Shown here piece after piece: positions 7,504-15,950 of a stretch of 64,000 nt of DNA. A program made the translations under genes and the position numbers. Source of the stretch: Parasutterella secunda. Lineage in GTDB: Bacteria; Pseudomonadota; Gammaproteobacteria; Burkholderiales; Burkholderiaceae_F. A model generated the notes under the pieces. That model searched no databases. It saw only the letters and a list, made by a program, of their open reading frames with translations, and was not told the origin of the DNA. Position 1 is the first letter of the stretch. Each line of letters begins with the position of its first letter. The DNA lies in assembly GCF_023336895.1 (NCBI RefSeq), contig NZ_JAMBLT010000006.1, positions 23,696 to 87,695 of the forward strand, written 5' to 3'.

Positions 7504-9996
7504 TCAGTCTTTTATACGTAAACAAAATTGATGAGCTGCACGATCCGCGCGGAGTAGGGGATCAGGAGATCGCTCAAGATAGGTTACAAAACCATCCAAA
7601 CTCAAATCTTTTGCAGCAAGCACCTGAGCAATCACGTCATCGTTTGTTTTTCTTTCACCATCTTCCAATACGACATTGGAAAGCATGGGTCCCTTCCCGG
7701 CTTTTAGTTGCTTAACTAGCCCTAAAGCAAGGACCTCAAAAATCTGTTCTCCTTTGGATGGTTTTAAAGATTCAGAGGACTGTGCCTTTTTGCGCTCAAC
7801 ACGTTGTCCGGCAACCGTGTCTTTAAAGTCTTTTTGGTTTTCAGATGACCTTTTATTAGTCTGCGTGCTCTTATTCGTAGCCTCCTCCTGAGAAGCTTTC
7901 TTTTCAATGTCGTGACTTCTTGTTTTAATCGGCTGATTCTCCTTAGACCTTTTCTTATGATTGGAAGATTTCAGAGGTTTTTCTTCCTTACCTGAAATTT
8001 GCTTTTCGGTTGACGAGTTTTGCCGGCAAAACTTTTCATCAACTTCTGGCACTTTTATACACATCCCCTTAACTGACTTTTTCTTCGTCTCAGACTTCGT
8101 ATTTTTTTGCAAAGAATGAGTACATGATTTCTTCTTTTTATTGTCTTTCGGCTCTTTCTGCTCCGTAAAAAGTTTTTCTTGTGGCTTTGATTCGCTTGTT
8201 TTATCGGCGCACTCTGTGCTCTTAGGAAGTTCACTTTTTGACAAAGCATCCTCAACGTTTTTAACGTGTTTAGCCACCAATTCAGGCTTTTCAATACCTT
8301 CTTTTTCTTTCTGTGTAACTATGGCGACAGGCTTAATGACCTGTGAGACAATAAAATTCACCTTATTTTCTTCAGCCGCATTCGAATTGCAGCCCTCCGG
8401 TAGCGCGCATTTCGTGAGTTCGATCCATCGAAGAGCTTCATCAGCATCAACCGGGACACCTTTAACGACAGCCAACGTGCAGCTTGGTCGCTTAACATGC
8501 GCAAAGACATTGGAGTCATCTGCTAAACGTAAACACAAAAGGAAATTAAATTCAATAGATCGAAGTTTGCCCGGACTGTCATTGATTCCATTTTCTAATT
8601 CTTCTGACTCTTCTGCCTGAAACTCTGAAATCTCGTCTACGTTTCCAATATAGGAACTCATCTCCTGATTGAGTTCAGCATTAAGTTCTGCTTTTTCTTC
8701 GTCCGTCAAGAAAGTCTCTTTTTGCTCCCCATTTTCAAAGCCAGACTCATTGAAACTTTCGCCTTGCGGTTGCAATATTCTTGCATCTAAAGGATCTACT
8801 CCTGAAATTGAAGCAGCCGGCACAACTTTCCAAATAAAACGGTTGACTTCCTCTGTTTTATTGAATTCACACAGGCCACCCTCACAGAGCTTTTCAGCCA
8901 AAATATCGGCATTTCTGGGAACAGATCCAATGCCTCGCTTATCCAGTTCTTTCACAATATCCAAGTAGGCTATTTTCCAAACGAGGAATACACCGAGAGA
9001 CGTAACAAGAAGCGGGGAGAGGAGCTTACCTTCTGAACTAAACTGGTTTGCCTCCCAATGATTTTCTTCAATAATTGTTGTGATAATGCCTTCGATGATT
9101 GAGCAAATAGGCGTGTCAACGCCTGGATTGACTTTCGATTTATTCTGATACTCGATATCCAATTGCGTGCTGCGGGCATCAGCCTTTTTCACAAGATTAG
9201 GAATGAGCATTTGAGAGTCTGTCTCTCCAGAGAGAGCCTTAACGAGTTCTGACATCAGCATTAGCGAATTAGCTTCTTCGAGATACTTTCTGGTTGGCAA
9301 GCCTACGAGATTCCAGAAGAATAGGGGAGTGGCCTTCATATGAAGCTCATACATATCAGCTTTGGTGTTCCAAGCAATGTTGTAACTGGCAATCCCTTCA
9401 CGTTCAGCCCATTGAACAATAGATTCTGATAATGGGTGCCAGACTGTCTGGCCTTCTTTCCCGGTGACTGTCACACTGGTGAGTACCTTACCCACATCAT
9501 GCAAGAGTCCTGCCAGACAACAAGCCAAATACCATCGACCTGTGTTTTTAAAGTTTTCCTCAGCTGATTGTCCATTACCGAAGATATGAGTTTTTGCGAT
9601 ATTAATGCTGTAAAGCCCTACTTCGAGCGAATGCCTGAATAGACCGCCCCGTCCTTTATGGTGGTAAAAACTTGAGGCTGGAATTAAGTGAACGAGTTCT
9701 CCCAAGTTGTAGATCACTGGAAACAGCAACTCGTCACACTCGTCACTACTAAGTGGAATCGATCTTTTAATCGACTGAATCAGGCGCCCTTGACTTTTGA
9801 TAACATCATCAACGCTGACCACTGGTACAGGAGCTTCCCTTGTTGGGTAGGTATTGTCATCTAATTTAATTTCTTCCGTGTGCGCAACGTCAGCAAAACT
9901 AAAAACTTGTCGAGCTACGTCGTTTTGTGCTGTCGGTTGTTCAACCGGAACCGACTTAAACGAAAGATGACGCAATAACTGTGCAAAGAATCCCAT
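7504..9996 (-). CDS. traI: MobH-type relaxase TraI
   Basis: 830 residues from ATG 9996 (TTG 10008 is also in frame). The N-terminal TraI_2 domain carries the MobH signature: HH at ~112-113 and GGLFRHSLEV with His ~122, then an HD motif LLHDVGK with His-Asp at ~166-167. MobH relaxases nick oriT and lead the strand into the recipient. Residues ~470-740 are a low-complexity Lys/Ser/Glu-rich linker, and the last ~90 residues match the position and character of the TraI_2 C-terminal domain. The dispersed palindrome at 8016-8033 lies inside the linker coding sequence, giving EKFCRQNSSTEK. A nearby traD confirms the assignment. Confidence 0.9.
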   Translation of the reverse strand: MGFFAQLLRHLSFKSVPVEQPTAQNDVARQVFSFADVAHTEEIKLDDNTYPTREAPVPVVSVDDVIKSQGRLIQSIKRSIPLSSDECDELLFPVIYNLGELVHLIPASSFYHHKGRGGLFRHSLEVGLYSINIAKTHIFGNGQSAEENFKNTGRWYLACCLAGLLHDVGKVLTSVTVTGKEGQTVWHPLSESIVQWAEREGIASYNIAWNTKADMYELHMKATPLFFWNLVGLPTRKYLEEANSLMLMSELVKALSGETDSQMLIPNLVKKADARSTQLDIEYQNKSKVNPGVDTPICSIIEGIITTIIEENHWEANQFSSEGKLLSPLLVTSLGVFLVWKIAYLDIVKELDKRGIGSVPRNADILAEKLCEGGLCEFNKTEEVNRFIWKVVPAASISGVDPLDARILQPQGESFNESGFENGEQKETFLTDEEKAELNAELNQEMSSYIGNVDEISEFQAEESEELENGINDSPGKLRSIEFNFLLCLRLADDSNVFAHVKRPSCTLAVVKGVPVDADEALRWIELTKCALPEGCNSNAAEENKVNFIVSQVIKPVAIVTQKEKEGIEKPELVAKHVKNVEDALSKSELPKSTECADKTSESKPQEKLFTEQKEPKDNKKKKSCTHSLQKNTKSETKKKSVKGMCIKVPEVDEKFCRQNSSTEKQISGKEEKPLKSSNHKKRSKENQPIKTRSHDIEKKASQEEATNKSTQTNKRSSENQKDFKDTVAGQRVERKKAQSSESLKPSKGEQIFEVLALGLVKQLKAGKGPMLSNVVLEDGERKTNDDVIAQVLAAKDLSLDGFVTYLERSPDPLLRADRAAHQFCLRIKD
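8016..8033. repeat. Dispersed palindrome copy 5, inside traI
   Basis: Perfect AGTTTTGCCGGCAAAACT within the traI linker; frame is kept and six codons encode KFCRQN. The right flank TTTCATCAA repeats the flank of copy 2. Being inside a reading frame, this copy cannot be just a terminator for the traI transcript. Confidence 0.9.
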
Positions 9997-10128
9997 TTTC
10001 AACTTCAAAAAATGAAAACGGGCAATATTGTCTCAATTGAAATACTTGATATTTGGGTTAATAAGTCAAGAATTTCTGACGTAAAACTAATTTTTTGAAT
10101 TGGTAGCTTTAGACTACATTTTTAGAAA

Positions 10129-10146
10129 AGTTTTGCCGGCAAAACT
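10129..10146. repeat. Dispersed palindrome copy 6
   Basis: Perfect AGTTTTGCCGGCAAAACT in the gap between the small HTH gene (stop 10209) and traI (start 9996), next to a hairpin terminator. Confidence 0.9.
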
Positions 10147-10151
10147 CAAAT

Positions 10152-10190
10152 AAAATGCTCCCCATATTTTTATAGAGAGCATTTTTTAAA
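10152..10190. terminator. Terminator of the par operon, possibly bidirectional
   Basis: Stem AAAATGCTC (10152-10160) with GAGCATTTT (10177-10185), AT-rich loop, T-run on either strand. It lies about 20-55 bp after the last gene of the parA-parB-HTH operon and ahead of traI. Confidence 0.75.
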
Positions 10191-10208
10191 TATTAAAAAT
10201 TTAGGACA

Positions 10209-10466
10209 CTATTCAAACCACTCAGGATTGAATGCACCGTAATCTTCCACAACGTAATAACCTGTTCGATTTTTACGCACGAAGTATATTTTCACGCCAA
10301 AGACTTCACGTAGTACTCGTAAGTAGCGATTTATTGTTGATTTTGAAATTCCTAATTGCTCCTGAAATACAGGCATGGAGGCTTTTTCGCCCTCTTTTAC
10401 AATGATCCTGACAAGAGCCACGAGTTGTGTGTAGTCCTTAGGAGGCCAAGGAATTTTGACTGACAT
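10209..10466 (-). CDS. Small winged-helix/HTH regulator
   Basis: 85 residues, ATG 10466 with GAGGAG about 8 bases upstream. Residues ~32-55 (MPVFQEQLGISKSTINRYL) form a clear helix-turn-helix, followed by a short beta wing (KIYFVRKNRTGYYVV) and an acidic tail. It is the third gene after parA and parB (10 bp gap) and so probably regulates partition or replication copy number. The single HTH and small size suggest an autorepressor. No close family name can be given. Confidence 0.8.
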   Translation of the reverse strand: MSVKIPWPPKDYTQLVALVRIIVKEGEKASMPVFQEQLGISKSTINRYLRVLREVFGVKIYFVRKNRTGYYVVEDYGAFNPEWFE

Positions 10467-10476
10467 GACAAACTCC

Positions 10477-11433
10477 TCAGATAACAGTAGTGCCCAACAT
10501 CACAACATCTTCTACAGAAACCACGTGCACTTTTCCATTCACCACTACACAAACGTTGTTTTTATCCTTGCAAATTGCATGGGGATGAATGTATCCGCCA
10601 ACAGGGGATTGTCCGTTTAAAACGACCGACACGCTGACAACTACCTGGCCTTTTTCGACATAGGTAGCGCCCACAGGAAGTTTTTCTCCCTTTTGGGCCT
10701 TCTCCTTGGACTCTTTTGTTGTTGGCTCGTGACTAGACTTTTTCTCTCCAGGTTTTTTACCTGTTTCTTTATTTTGTTTTGTTTCAATAGCCTGCGCTAT
10801 TTCACGGACATCAGCACGCGTGACTTGTTCCAATTTTTCGAGTTTGGTTAAAAATTCTTGACCGTATTTGCGTTCTGACTCACCCATAGCAATTAAAACA
10901 TCCGCACTATCGACGCCCTTAGCCTTTGCTATGTTCTTCAAATTGTCAGAAACTAATGAAAGCGACATCATTCGACTAACGTATGTCTTGCTTTTTCCTA
11001 ATCGTTTAGCAATATCAACTGATGCAACACCGTTATCTTTTAAGAGATGCATCGCTGCAGAAACTTCAAACGGATCCATATCATCACGTTGAAGATTTTC
11101 GGTTAACTGAGCAAGCACTCTTTGCTTTTCATCTTCTGGAGCCTTACGAATGATTGCGGGAATATGCTTTAACCCCAGTTGTTTGCAGGCGCGATAGCGA
11201 CGTTCGCCTTGAACAATAATGAATTTGCCTTCCTTGTTGGCGGGTTCAACAATAATCGGCTGCTGCAAGCCAATTTCTTTAATACTGTTGGCAAGCTCTT
11301 CAATTTTTTTAAATTGCTTGCGGACTTGTTCACGGGTAACGACAGAATCGATTTCTAAGTTACGCAATTCTTCTTTGCTAACCGACTCGATTCGCTTTCT
11401 CATTTCCTTAAGGTTTTTAAAGTCAATCGGCAT
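10477..11433 (-). CDS. parB: ParB plasmid partition protein
   Basis: 318 residues. The N-terminal ParB/Sulfiredoxin-like nuclease fold contains GERRYRA (~96-102) and TENLQRDDMDPFE (~131-143), the ParB boxes that bind CTP and permit spreading. A helix-turn-helix follows (VDIAKRLGKSKTYVSRMM, ~157-174), then a Lys/Glu-rich linker and a C-terminal beta-rich domain in place of a usual short dimerisation domain. It starts 2 bp after the parA stop (TAAAAATG). It binds a centromere that I cannot locate with certainty; inverted repeats upstream of parA are candidates. Confidence 0.92.
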   Translation of the reverse strand: MPIDFKNLKEMRKRIESVSKEELRNLEIDSVVTREQVRKQFKKIEELANSIKEIGLQQPIIVEPANKEGKFIIVQGERRYRACKQLGLKHIPAIIRKAPEDEKQRVLAQLTENLQRDDMDPFEVSAAMHLLKDNGVASVDIAKRLGKSKTYVSRMMSLSLVSDNLKNIAKAKGVDSADVLIAMGESERKYGQEFLTKLEKLEQVTRADVREIAQAIETKQNKETGKKPGEKKSSHEPTTKESKEKAQKGEKLPVGATYVEKGQVVVSVSVVLNGQSPVGGYIHPHAICKDKNNVCVVVNGKVHVVSVEDVVMLGTTVI

Positions 11434-11435
11434 TT

Positions 11436-12212
11436 TTAGTTCCCGCTTTCAATTTTTTTAATTCGTTTAATCATTTCTTTGACCACAGCCTGCATTTCTT
11501 CTGCAGCTCGTTTGCCATTTCTGACGCGCCAAATAGGTTCGCCTTCCATCGTCGCACTATCCAACGGAGGACGATGACGCAAGTAGTTGTCAAAGACCAT
11601 ATCATCCATGGCTTCCTTAACTCCAGCCAGGGCCTTGTTGTGTGCCGCCGATTGGTCGTATTCATTAATCAGAATGCCCAAAACTTCCAGTTCATGGTTA
11701 ATTTGTTCTTTGACATCAAAAATTGTCATGAACAGACCTTCCAAACCATCAACAGCAAATCCGGATAATTTCACTGGACAGAGAACGTACTTAGTTGCGT
11801 TCAATGCTGAAAGAAGTTTACGACCCAAGGAAGGTGGACAGTCTATTAAAACGTAGTCATATTGATCCCAAATACGTTCCAAATTTGAACGGGGGACGAG
11901 GGCTGCACTAATTGGTAAGGATTCGGCATCGTAACCTTCACGGTCATTTTTGGGGGATCCAATTAAATCAATCCCGTATTCCGTTTCCGTCGCTTCAACT
12001 TTGTCTAAGTTTTCATCAAACAGCTGGACGGTTCTAGTGCCAGTAAGCTCTTGGCCTTTTAAAAGAACGGTAGTTGTATTGCCTTGGGCATCCATATCAA
12101 CTACAAGAACTTTCTTTTTTTCTTTGATCGCAAGCTGAAAAGCAACTTGTGTGCAAATCGTAGATTTACCAACCCCACCTTTTTGGTTGGCAAACGCAAT
12201 GCGTATAGGCAT
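11436..12212 (-). CDS. parA: ParA partition ATPase
   Basis: 258 residues from ATG 12212 (an upstream frame starts at 12242). Deviant Walker A KGGVGKST lies at ~11-18, right after the start, so this is the type Ib class without an N-terminal DNA-binding domain. Other motifs: VVDMDAQGN (~38-46) and DYVLIDCPPS (~117-126). It drives plasmid segregation with ParB. The chosen start has GGAG 8 bases upstream; that GGAG lies in a perfect inverted repeat (12221-12233), which could hide the ribosome site in a hairpin. Confidence 0.93.
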   Translation of the reverse strand: MPIRIAFANQKGGVGKSTICTQVAFQLAIKEKKKVLVVDMDAQGNTTTVLLKGQELTGTRTVQLFDENLDKVEATETEYGIDLIGSPKNDREGYDAESLPISAALVPRSNLERIWDQYDYVLIDCPPSLGRKLLSALNATKYVLCPVKLSGFAVDGLEGLFMTIFDVKEQINHELEVLGILINEYDQSAAHNKALAGVKEAMDDMVFDNYLRHRPPLDSATMEGEPIWRVRNGKRAAEEMQAVVKEMIKRIKKIESGN

Positions 12213-12220
12213 AACTGACT

Positions 12221-12233
12221 CCGATAATATCGG
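12221..12233. promoter_or_regulatory. Inverted repeat overlapping the parA ribosome site
   Basis: CCGATAATATCGG: two 6-bp arms around one central base, overlapping the GGAG that precedes ATG 12212 on the minus strand. It could be an operator for ParA/ParB or the HTH protein, or an mRNA hairpin that limits parA translation. Confidence 0.45.
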
Positions 12234-12356
12234 TTCATACATTTATAAACAGCAGTCACTATATCATATTATGAGATTGAATATCGATTATTTAAAACAG
12301 ATTTTTATAAAATTATTTGCTATTCTGTACAATCTTCGAAGTAGTCTTTTCAATGC

Positions 12357-12386
12357 GGCAAAGATATACGTGGTATCTTCTTTGCC
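12357..12386. promoter_or_regulatory. Inverted repeat between parA and repA
   Basis: Imperfect inverted repeat with arms GGCAAAG and CTTTGCC and inner AGATATAC/GTATCTT, located in the divergent region ~76-106 bp before repA. It is a candidate operator or centromere site; nothing else supports either. Confidence 0.35.
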
Positions 12387-12462
12387 ACGAAGTGAGACTT
12401 GTTTGTTTCTTTTATTGTGCGTGAAAAACCTTTATTAACGTTAGGCCCTTGGAGCAGCTGTT

Positions 12463-13578
12463 ATGCCTAAGAAAAAGCAAAATGAAGATTTTCATCTTGA
12501 AGAACTGACCCAAGAAGAAGAGGCAGAAATCTTAAAGAAGCCCAAGCAGAGACGGACACGTTCATCGAAGAAAAATGCATTGGCAACTGCTGTTCAAGAG
12601 GCTGAACAGCTACTTTTATTTGAGAAAATTCCTGGAAAGATTTCATCTGTGAAGGATGATATCGCATCAATGGAATTTTCTTTTTATTCTGTATCGACTA
12701 AGGTCGATAACCTGCCCTATGAATTTAATAACGGGCACCAAATCATTCGTATTGTTCCCAGTGTTATTGGCCGCCCCAATCAACAATTTGATAAGGATTT
12801 GATGCTTTACATCAATTCTTTATTAGCCCGGGCTCAATTTGAACATGAAGATGACCATTTGAAGTATCGTCGCATTGAAATCAATTTGGCCGACTTCTGC
12901 CGCTTTACACATCGCGAGTTTGACGGAACGATGAGCGAAGCCTTTATGAATTCGTTGTTGCGTCTTCGTGGTACGACTATTCAAACAACGGTGAGAAGTA
13001 CCGCTGAAGATGAATTAATTAATGGTTTTTCTCTAATTGAGTCTTATAAAGTCTTAAAGCGTTCATCTGGCAAGCGTGAAGGGGTTTTAAGTGCAGAGGT
13101 GACTATTTCAAAGTGGCAGGCCAGGCAAGTTCATGATAAGTATGTCCTGACTATTGATGATGATTATTTTTCCATCAAGCGCCCAACTGAAAGAAGGCTT
13201 TACGAAATTGCACGGAAGTTCTGTGGAAATCAGAAGATTCTTTTCAGAATCGCCTTGTCAAATTTGTTACTGAGAATGGGATTGTCAGCTTCGAAAACAT
13301 TAAGAGCTTTCCGTTATCAAATTAAGCAAATGGTGTTGCGTAATGAGATACCAAAATACAATCTCGCCTATGACGCCCAAAATGATCATTTGATTATCTT
13401 CCCTAGAGATTTAAAGGTTCGAGAATTTTTGAGATCGGCGGCTGAGAATGTTCAATCTAATTCATTGATGACCAATAAGTCATTTGAGGAATTGGAAAAT
13501 TGGTTTAAAGGTTTAGTTATTCATCCGGATGCTGATCCTTATGCGGTTCATAAATATCTAGCGGGCACTAAAAAATAA
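12463..13578 (+). CDS. repA: Plasmid replication initiator protein (RPA family)
   Basis: 371 residues from ATG 12463 (GGAG about 9 bases upstream). A charged, Lys/Arg-rich N-terminus (1-45) is followed by a domain with FDKDLMLYINSLL (~118-130), the hallmark region of the RPA replication-initiator family, and winged-helix-like segments (RRIEINLADFCRF, RRLYEIARKFCG). It should bind the iterons at 13775-15397 and open the origin with DnaA. The gene is divergent from parA and directly upstream of the iteron array, the classic layout of an iteron plasmid. Confidence 0.87.
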   Translation: MPKKKQNEDFHLEELTQEEEAEILKKPKQRRTRSSKKNALATAVQEAEQLLLFEKIPGKISSVKDDIASMEFSFYSVSTKVDNLPYEFNNGHQIIRIVPSVIGRPNQQFDKDLMLYINSLLARAQFEHEDDHLKYRRIEINLADFCRFTHREFDGTMSEAFMNSLLRLRGTTIQTTVRSTAEDELINGFSLIESYKVLKRSSGKREGVLSAEVTISKWQARQVHDKYVLTIDDDYFSIKRPTERRLYEIARKFCGNQKILFRIALSNLLLRMGLSASKTLRAFRYQIKQMVLRNEIPKYNLAYDAQNDHLIIFPRDLKVREFLRSAAENVQSNSLMTNKSFEELENWFKGLVIHPDADPYAVHKYLAGTKK

Positions 13579-13774
13579 TGCCTGTGTTGCAATACTTTCA
13601 AAGACGTTGCTTTGGGTTTTATTTGGGAATCGGTTTAAATAAGGCGCTTCGTTATTAAATATATTTATTTTTATTATTTATATTACGGAGCGGTTTCTAT
13701 ATTTTTTGATTTTTCTTAACTTTTTGTTTTTAATGTGAAATTTGTTCTTTTTTGGTCTTATTTTATTAGATTGA

Positions 13775-15397
13775 GTGTTCACGATTCACGGCAAAGTGTT
13801 CACGTATCACGGTAATGTGTTCACGCATCACGGTAGAGTGTTTACAGTTCACGTTTGAGTGATTTTATTGATGTTTTTACCGTTTACGATTCACGGTTTG
13901 TCAATTTTAAGTCTTTAAAAATCAAGCAGTTTTTTCAAGGTCCTTTTCTAAAGCGTTCACGAATCACGGTAAACGAGGTCTAAAAATGCAATAAAATCAC
14001 CTGATTTTTAATAAATATGTGGATAAGTCGGTGGATAAGTTTCTTAACCCTTTGTCTATATTAAGTATTTTGTTTGTGGATAAGTGGTTAATTTCGAGAG
14101 AGATCTTTTAATGTAGTGTTTTATGAAATTTCATTTAAATCAATAAGATAGCAAGGTTTTGTTTTAAAAGTGGGATTCTTTAGTGTTCTATGCCCCACTT
14201 TTGTTGTCATTTAGAGGCAACGTTTTTGTAGATTCTTTATTAAGATGTTCGCGATTCACGGTGTTTTGTGTTTGATAGTTGAGTGCTATTCTTGAAATAG
14301 TGTTAAATATTCAAAGGGTTACGTGCTAATTTCATTAAGAGTACTCTTGTTTACGATTCACGGTTTTTATTTCTTTCGACTGTGTTATGGTTTGATGTGT
14401 TCACAGATCACGGAATCTCTTTTTCTTTTTTGAGTAATGTTGCCGGAATGCTTTTTGATGTGAATTAACCTTCCGAGCAAAAAATTTTAGCTTAAGCGTT
14501 CACGATTCACGGTATATATGACACTGATTCACTTTGCGACTCATGATTCTATATTTAACCTATTGATTTGTCTGCGATTTGTGTTCTTGTTTACAGATCA
14601 CGGTTTTTAATGTATTGACATTTTTGTTCACGATTCACGGTTTAATCTTTCTTTTTCAGTATTTATTTTGCGGTTTTTTGTTCACGGATCACGGCATCTT
14701 ATATATCAACTGAGGTTATGAGCGTTCACGGTTCACGGTAATTTTGATTCCTTTTGGGTTGATAAATTTCTTGAGGTAATATCTAACATAGCGATAATTA
14801 AAGAAATTTTTGGAAGCGTTCACAAAACACGGTTTTATTAAATTAAGGTTTTTGAGCATTTAAATGTTCACGATTCACGGTATTTGATCGTTTTTCCTTT
14901 CTTTTGGAAAAACAGATCGTGGCAAATGTGTTTACGGATCACGGTGTTTTATTTAATCATAAATATAGAAAATATCGGGAAATCAAATAGATAGTGAAAA
15001 GAAGTCTAAATTACAACTTTCTGGAGAGTGTTTACGATTCACGGTTTGTGTTAGGGGAATGTTCACGAATCACGGTTTTGGTTTTGGGTTTTTATTGTCC
15101 AGTGTTTCCAGCGTTCACAGATCACGTTAATTGGGTTTATTAGGCAAAATGTTCACGATTCACGGTTAAGAAATAACCGGTTCTGTTAGTTCTATTAGTT
15201 AGAACCCTTATAAATCAAAGAGATAAGTATCTGTACTTTTATGAGTTAAATAGTTTTATATTTTTTTAAGTTCGAATAAGCGTTCACGATTCACGGTATA
15301 GAGCTGTTCATTTCGCCTAAATCTAGGTTATGTGTTTGCAATTCACGGTGTATGCTCGATCGATTTTTAAATTTTTTTGTTGTTTATGATTCATGGT
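13775..15397 (+). repeat. Array of about 24 iterons
   Basis: I count about 24 directly oriented copies of a 16-bp unit with consensus GTTCACGATTCACGGT, with variants such as GTTCACGAATCACGGT, GTTTACGGATCACGGT and GTTCACAGATCACGG. All are on the plus strand. Spacing is irregular, from adjacent (first three copies) to more than 200 bp, with degenerate copies toward the far end (GTTTATGATTCATGGT). Family knowledge: such repeats bind the Rep initiator and also limit copy number by handcuffing. Confidence 0.93.
14018..14083 (+). promoter_or_regulatory. Cluster of three DnaA boxes
   Basis: TGTGGATAA at 14018-14026, GGTGGATAA at 14030-14038 and TGTGGATAA at 14075-14083, in the largest iteron-free gap (13975-14245). 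This marks the likely core origin where DnaA and Rep load the helicase. Confidence 0.8.
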
Positions 15398-15559
15398 AGT
15401 GGTTGAGTAAAGAGAGTTTTCATTGGAACAGAAAGCCTGATTTCGAGAACAAGTCAAAGTTGTTGCCTTTATACATCAGTTGGTTAGATAGGGGGTTGAC
15501 AGAAACTCGGGGGGGGGCACATATAGGCCATGTTGTCAAGTGATCTTCCTAACGGAGAG

Positions 15560-15568
15560 TTATCCACA
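15560..15568 (-). promoter_or_regulatory. DnaA box
   Basis: TTATCCACA, a perfect consensus box in the opposite orientation to the cluster near 14.05 kb, beyond the end of the iteron array. Confidence 0.65.
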
Positions 15569-15950
15569 TTTTTCGAAGCGCTCATCCTCAATCATGGGCC
15601 GTAGCGAGAAAAATCGTGGGTAACTCGGTTCTGTCTTGCGTCCTTTTCTGTCAATTAATCACTGTACTCCCGTGACTATTATGGGAGACAGTTACCGAAT
15701 TAAGGCCAATTTGAAATCAAAAATTTTGGATAAAAACTGACCCAACCAGGGGGGAAGAAAATGTCGTTTAGGGGTTAACTTGGGTGACGCTTGATAAAAG
15801 ATGTTTAAAGTTCAATACTATCGGTTAACTTCGGCAAACAAAAGGTTTGATATCTACTCTAGGATATTATACGTCGGATATAATTAAAACCATTTAAGTT
15901 GTTCTATCTCTCAAATTCCGATCCAAGTTGTTAAAGGAGTATTGAGTAAT

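Larger units (their letters stand above)
13579..15950. other. Gene-free origin region
   Basis: About 2.37 kb without a convincing gene. It holds the iteron array, three clustered DnaA boxes, a fourth DnaA box at 15560, a G9 tract at 15509-15517 and, near 15666, an inverted repeat CTCCC...GGGAG. The last ~150 bp must contain the promoter of the autotransporter gene. Confidence 0.8.

Noticed and set aside
8141..8620. 159-codon frame opposite traI
   Set aside because: Ser-rich shadow of the low-complexity traI linker.
13775..15397. Repeated units could be taken for a CRISPR array
   Set aside because: Units are 16 bp, degenerate and irregularly spaced next to a replication gene with DnaA boxes; no cas genes. 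They are iterons.
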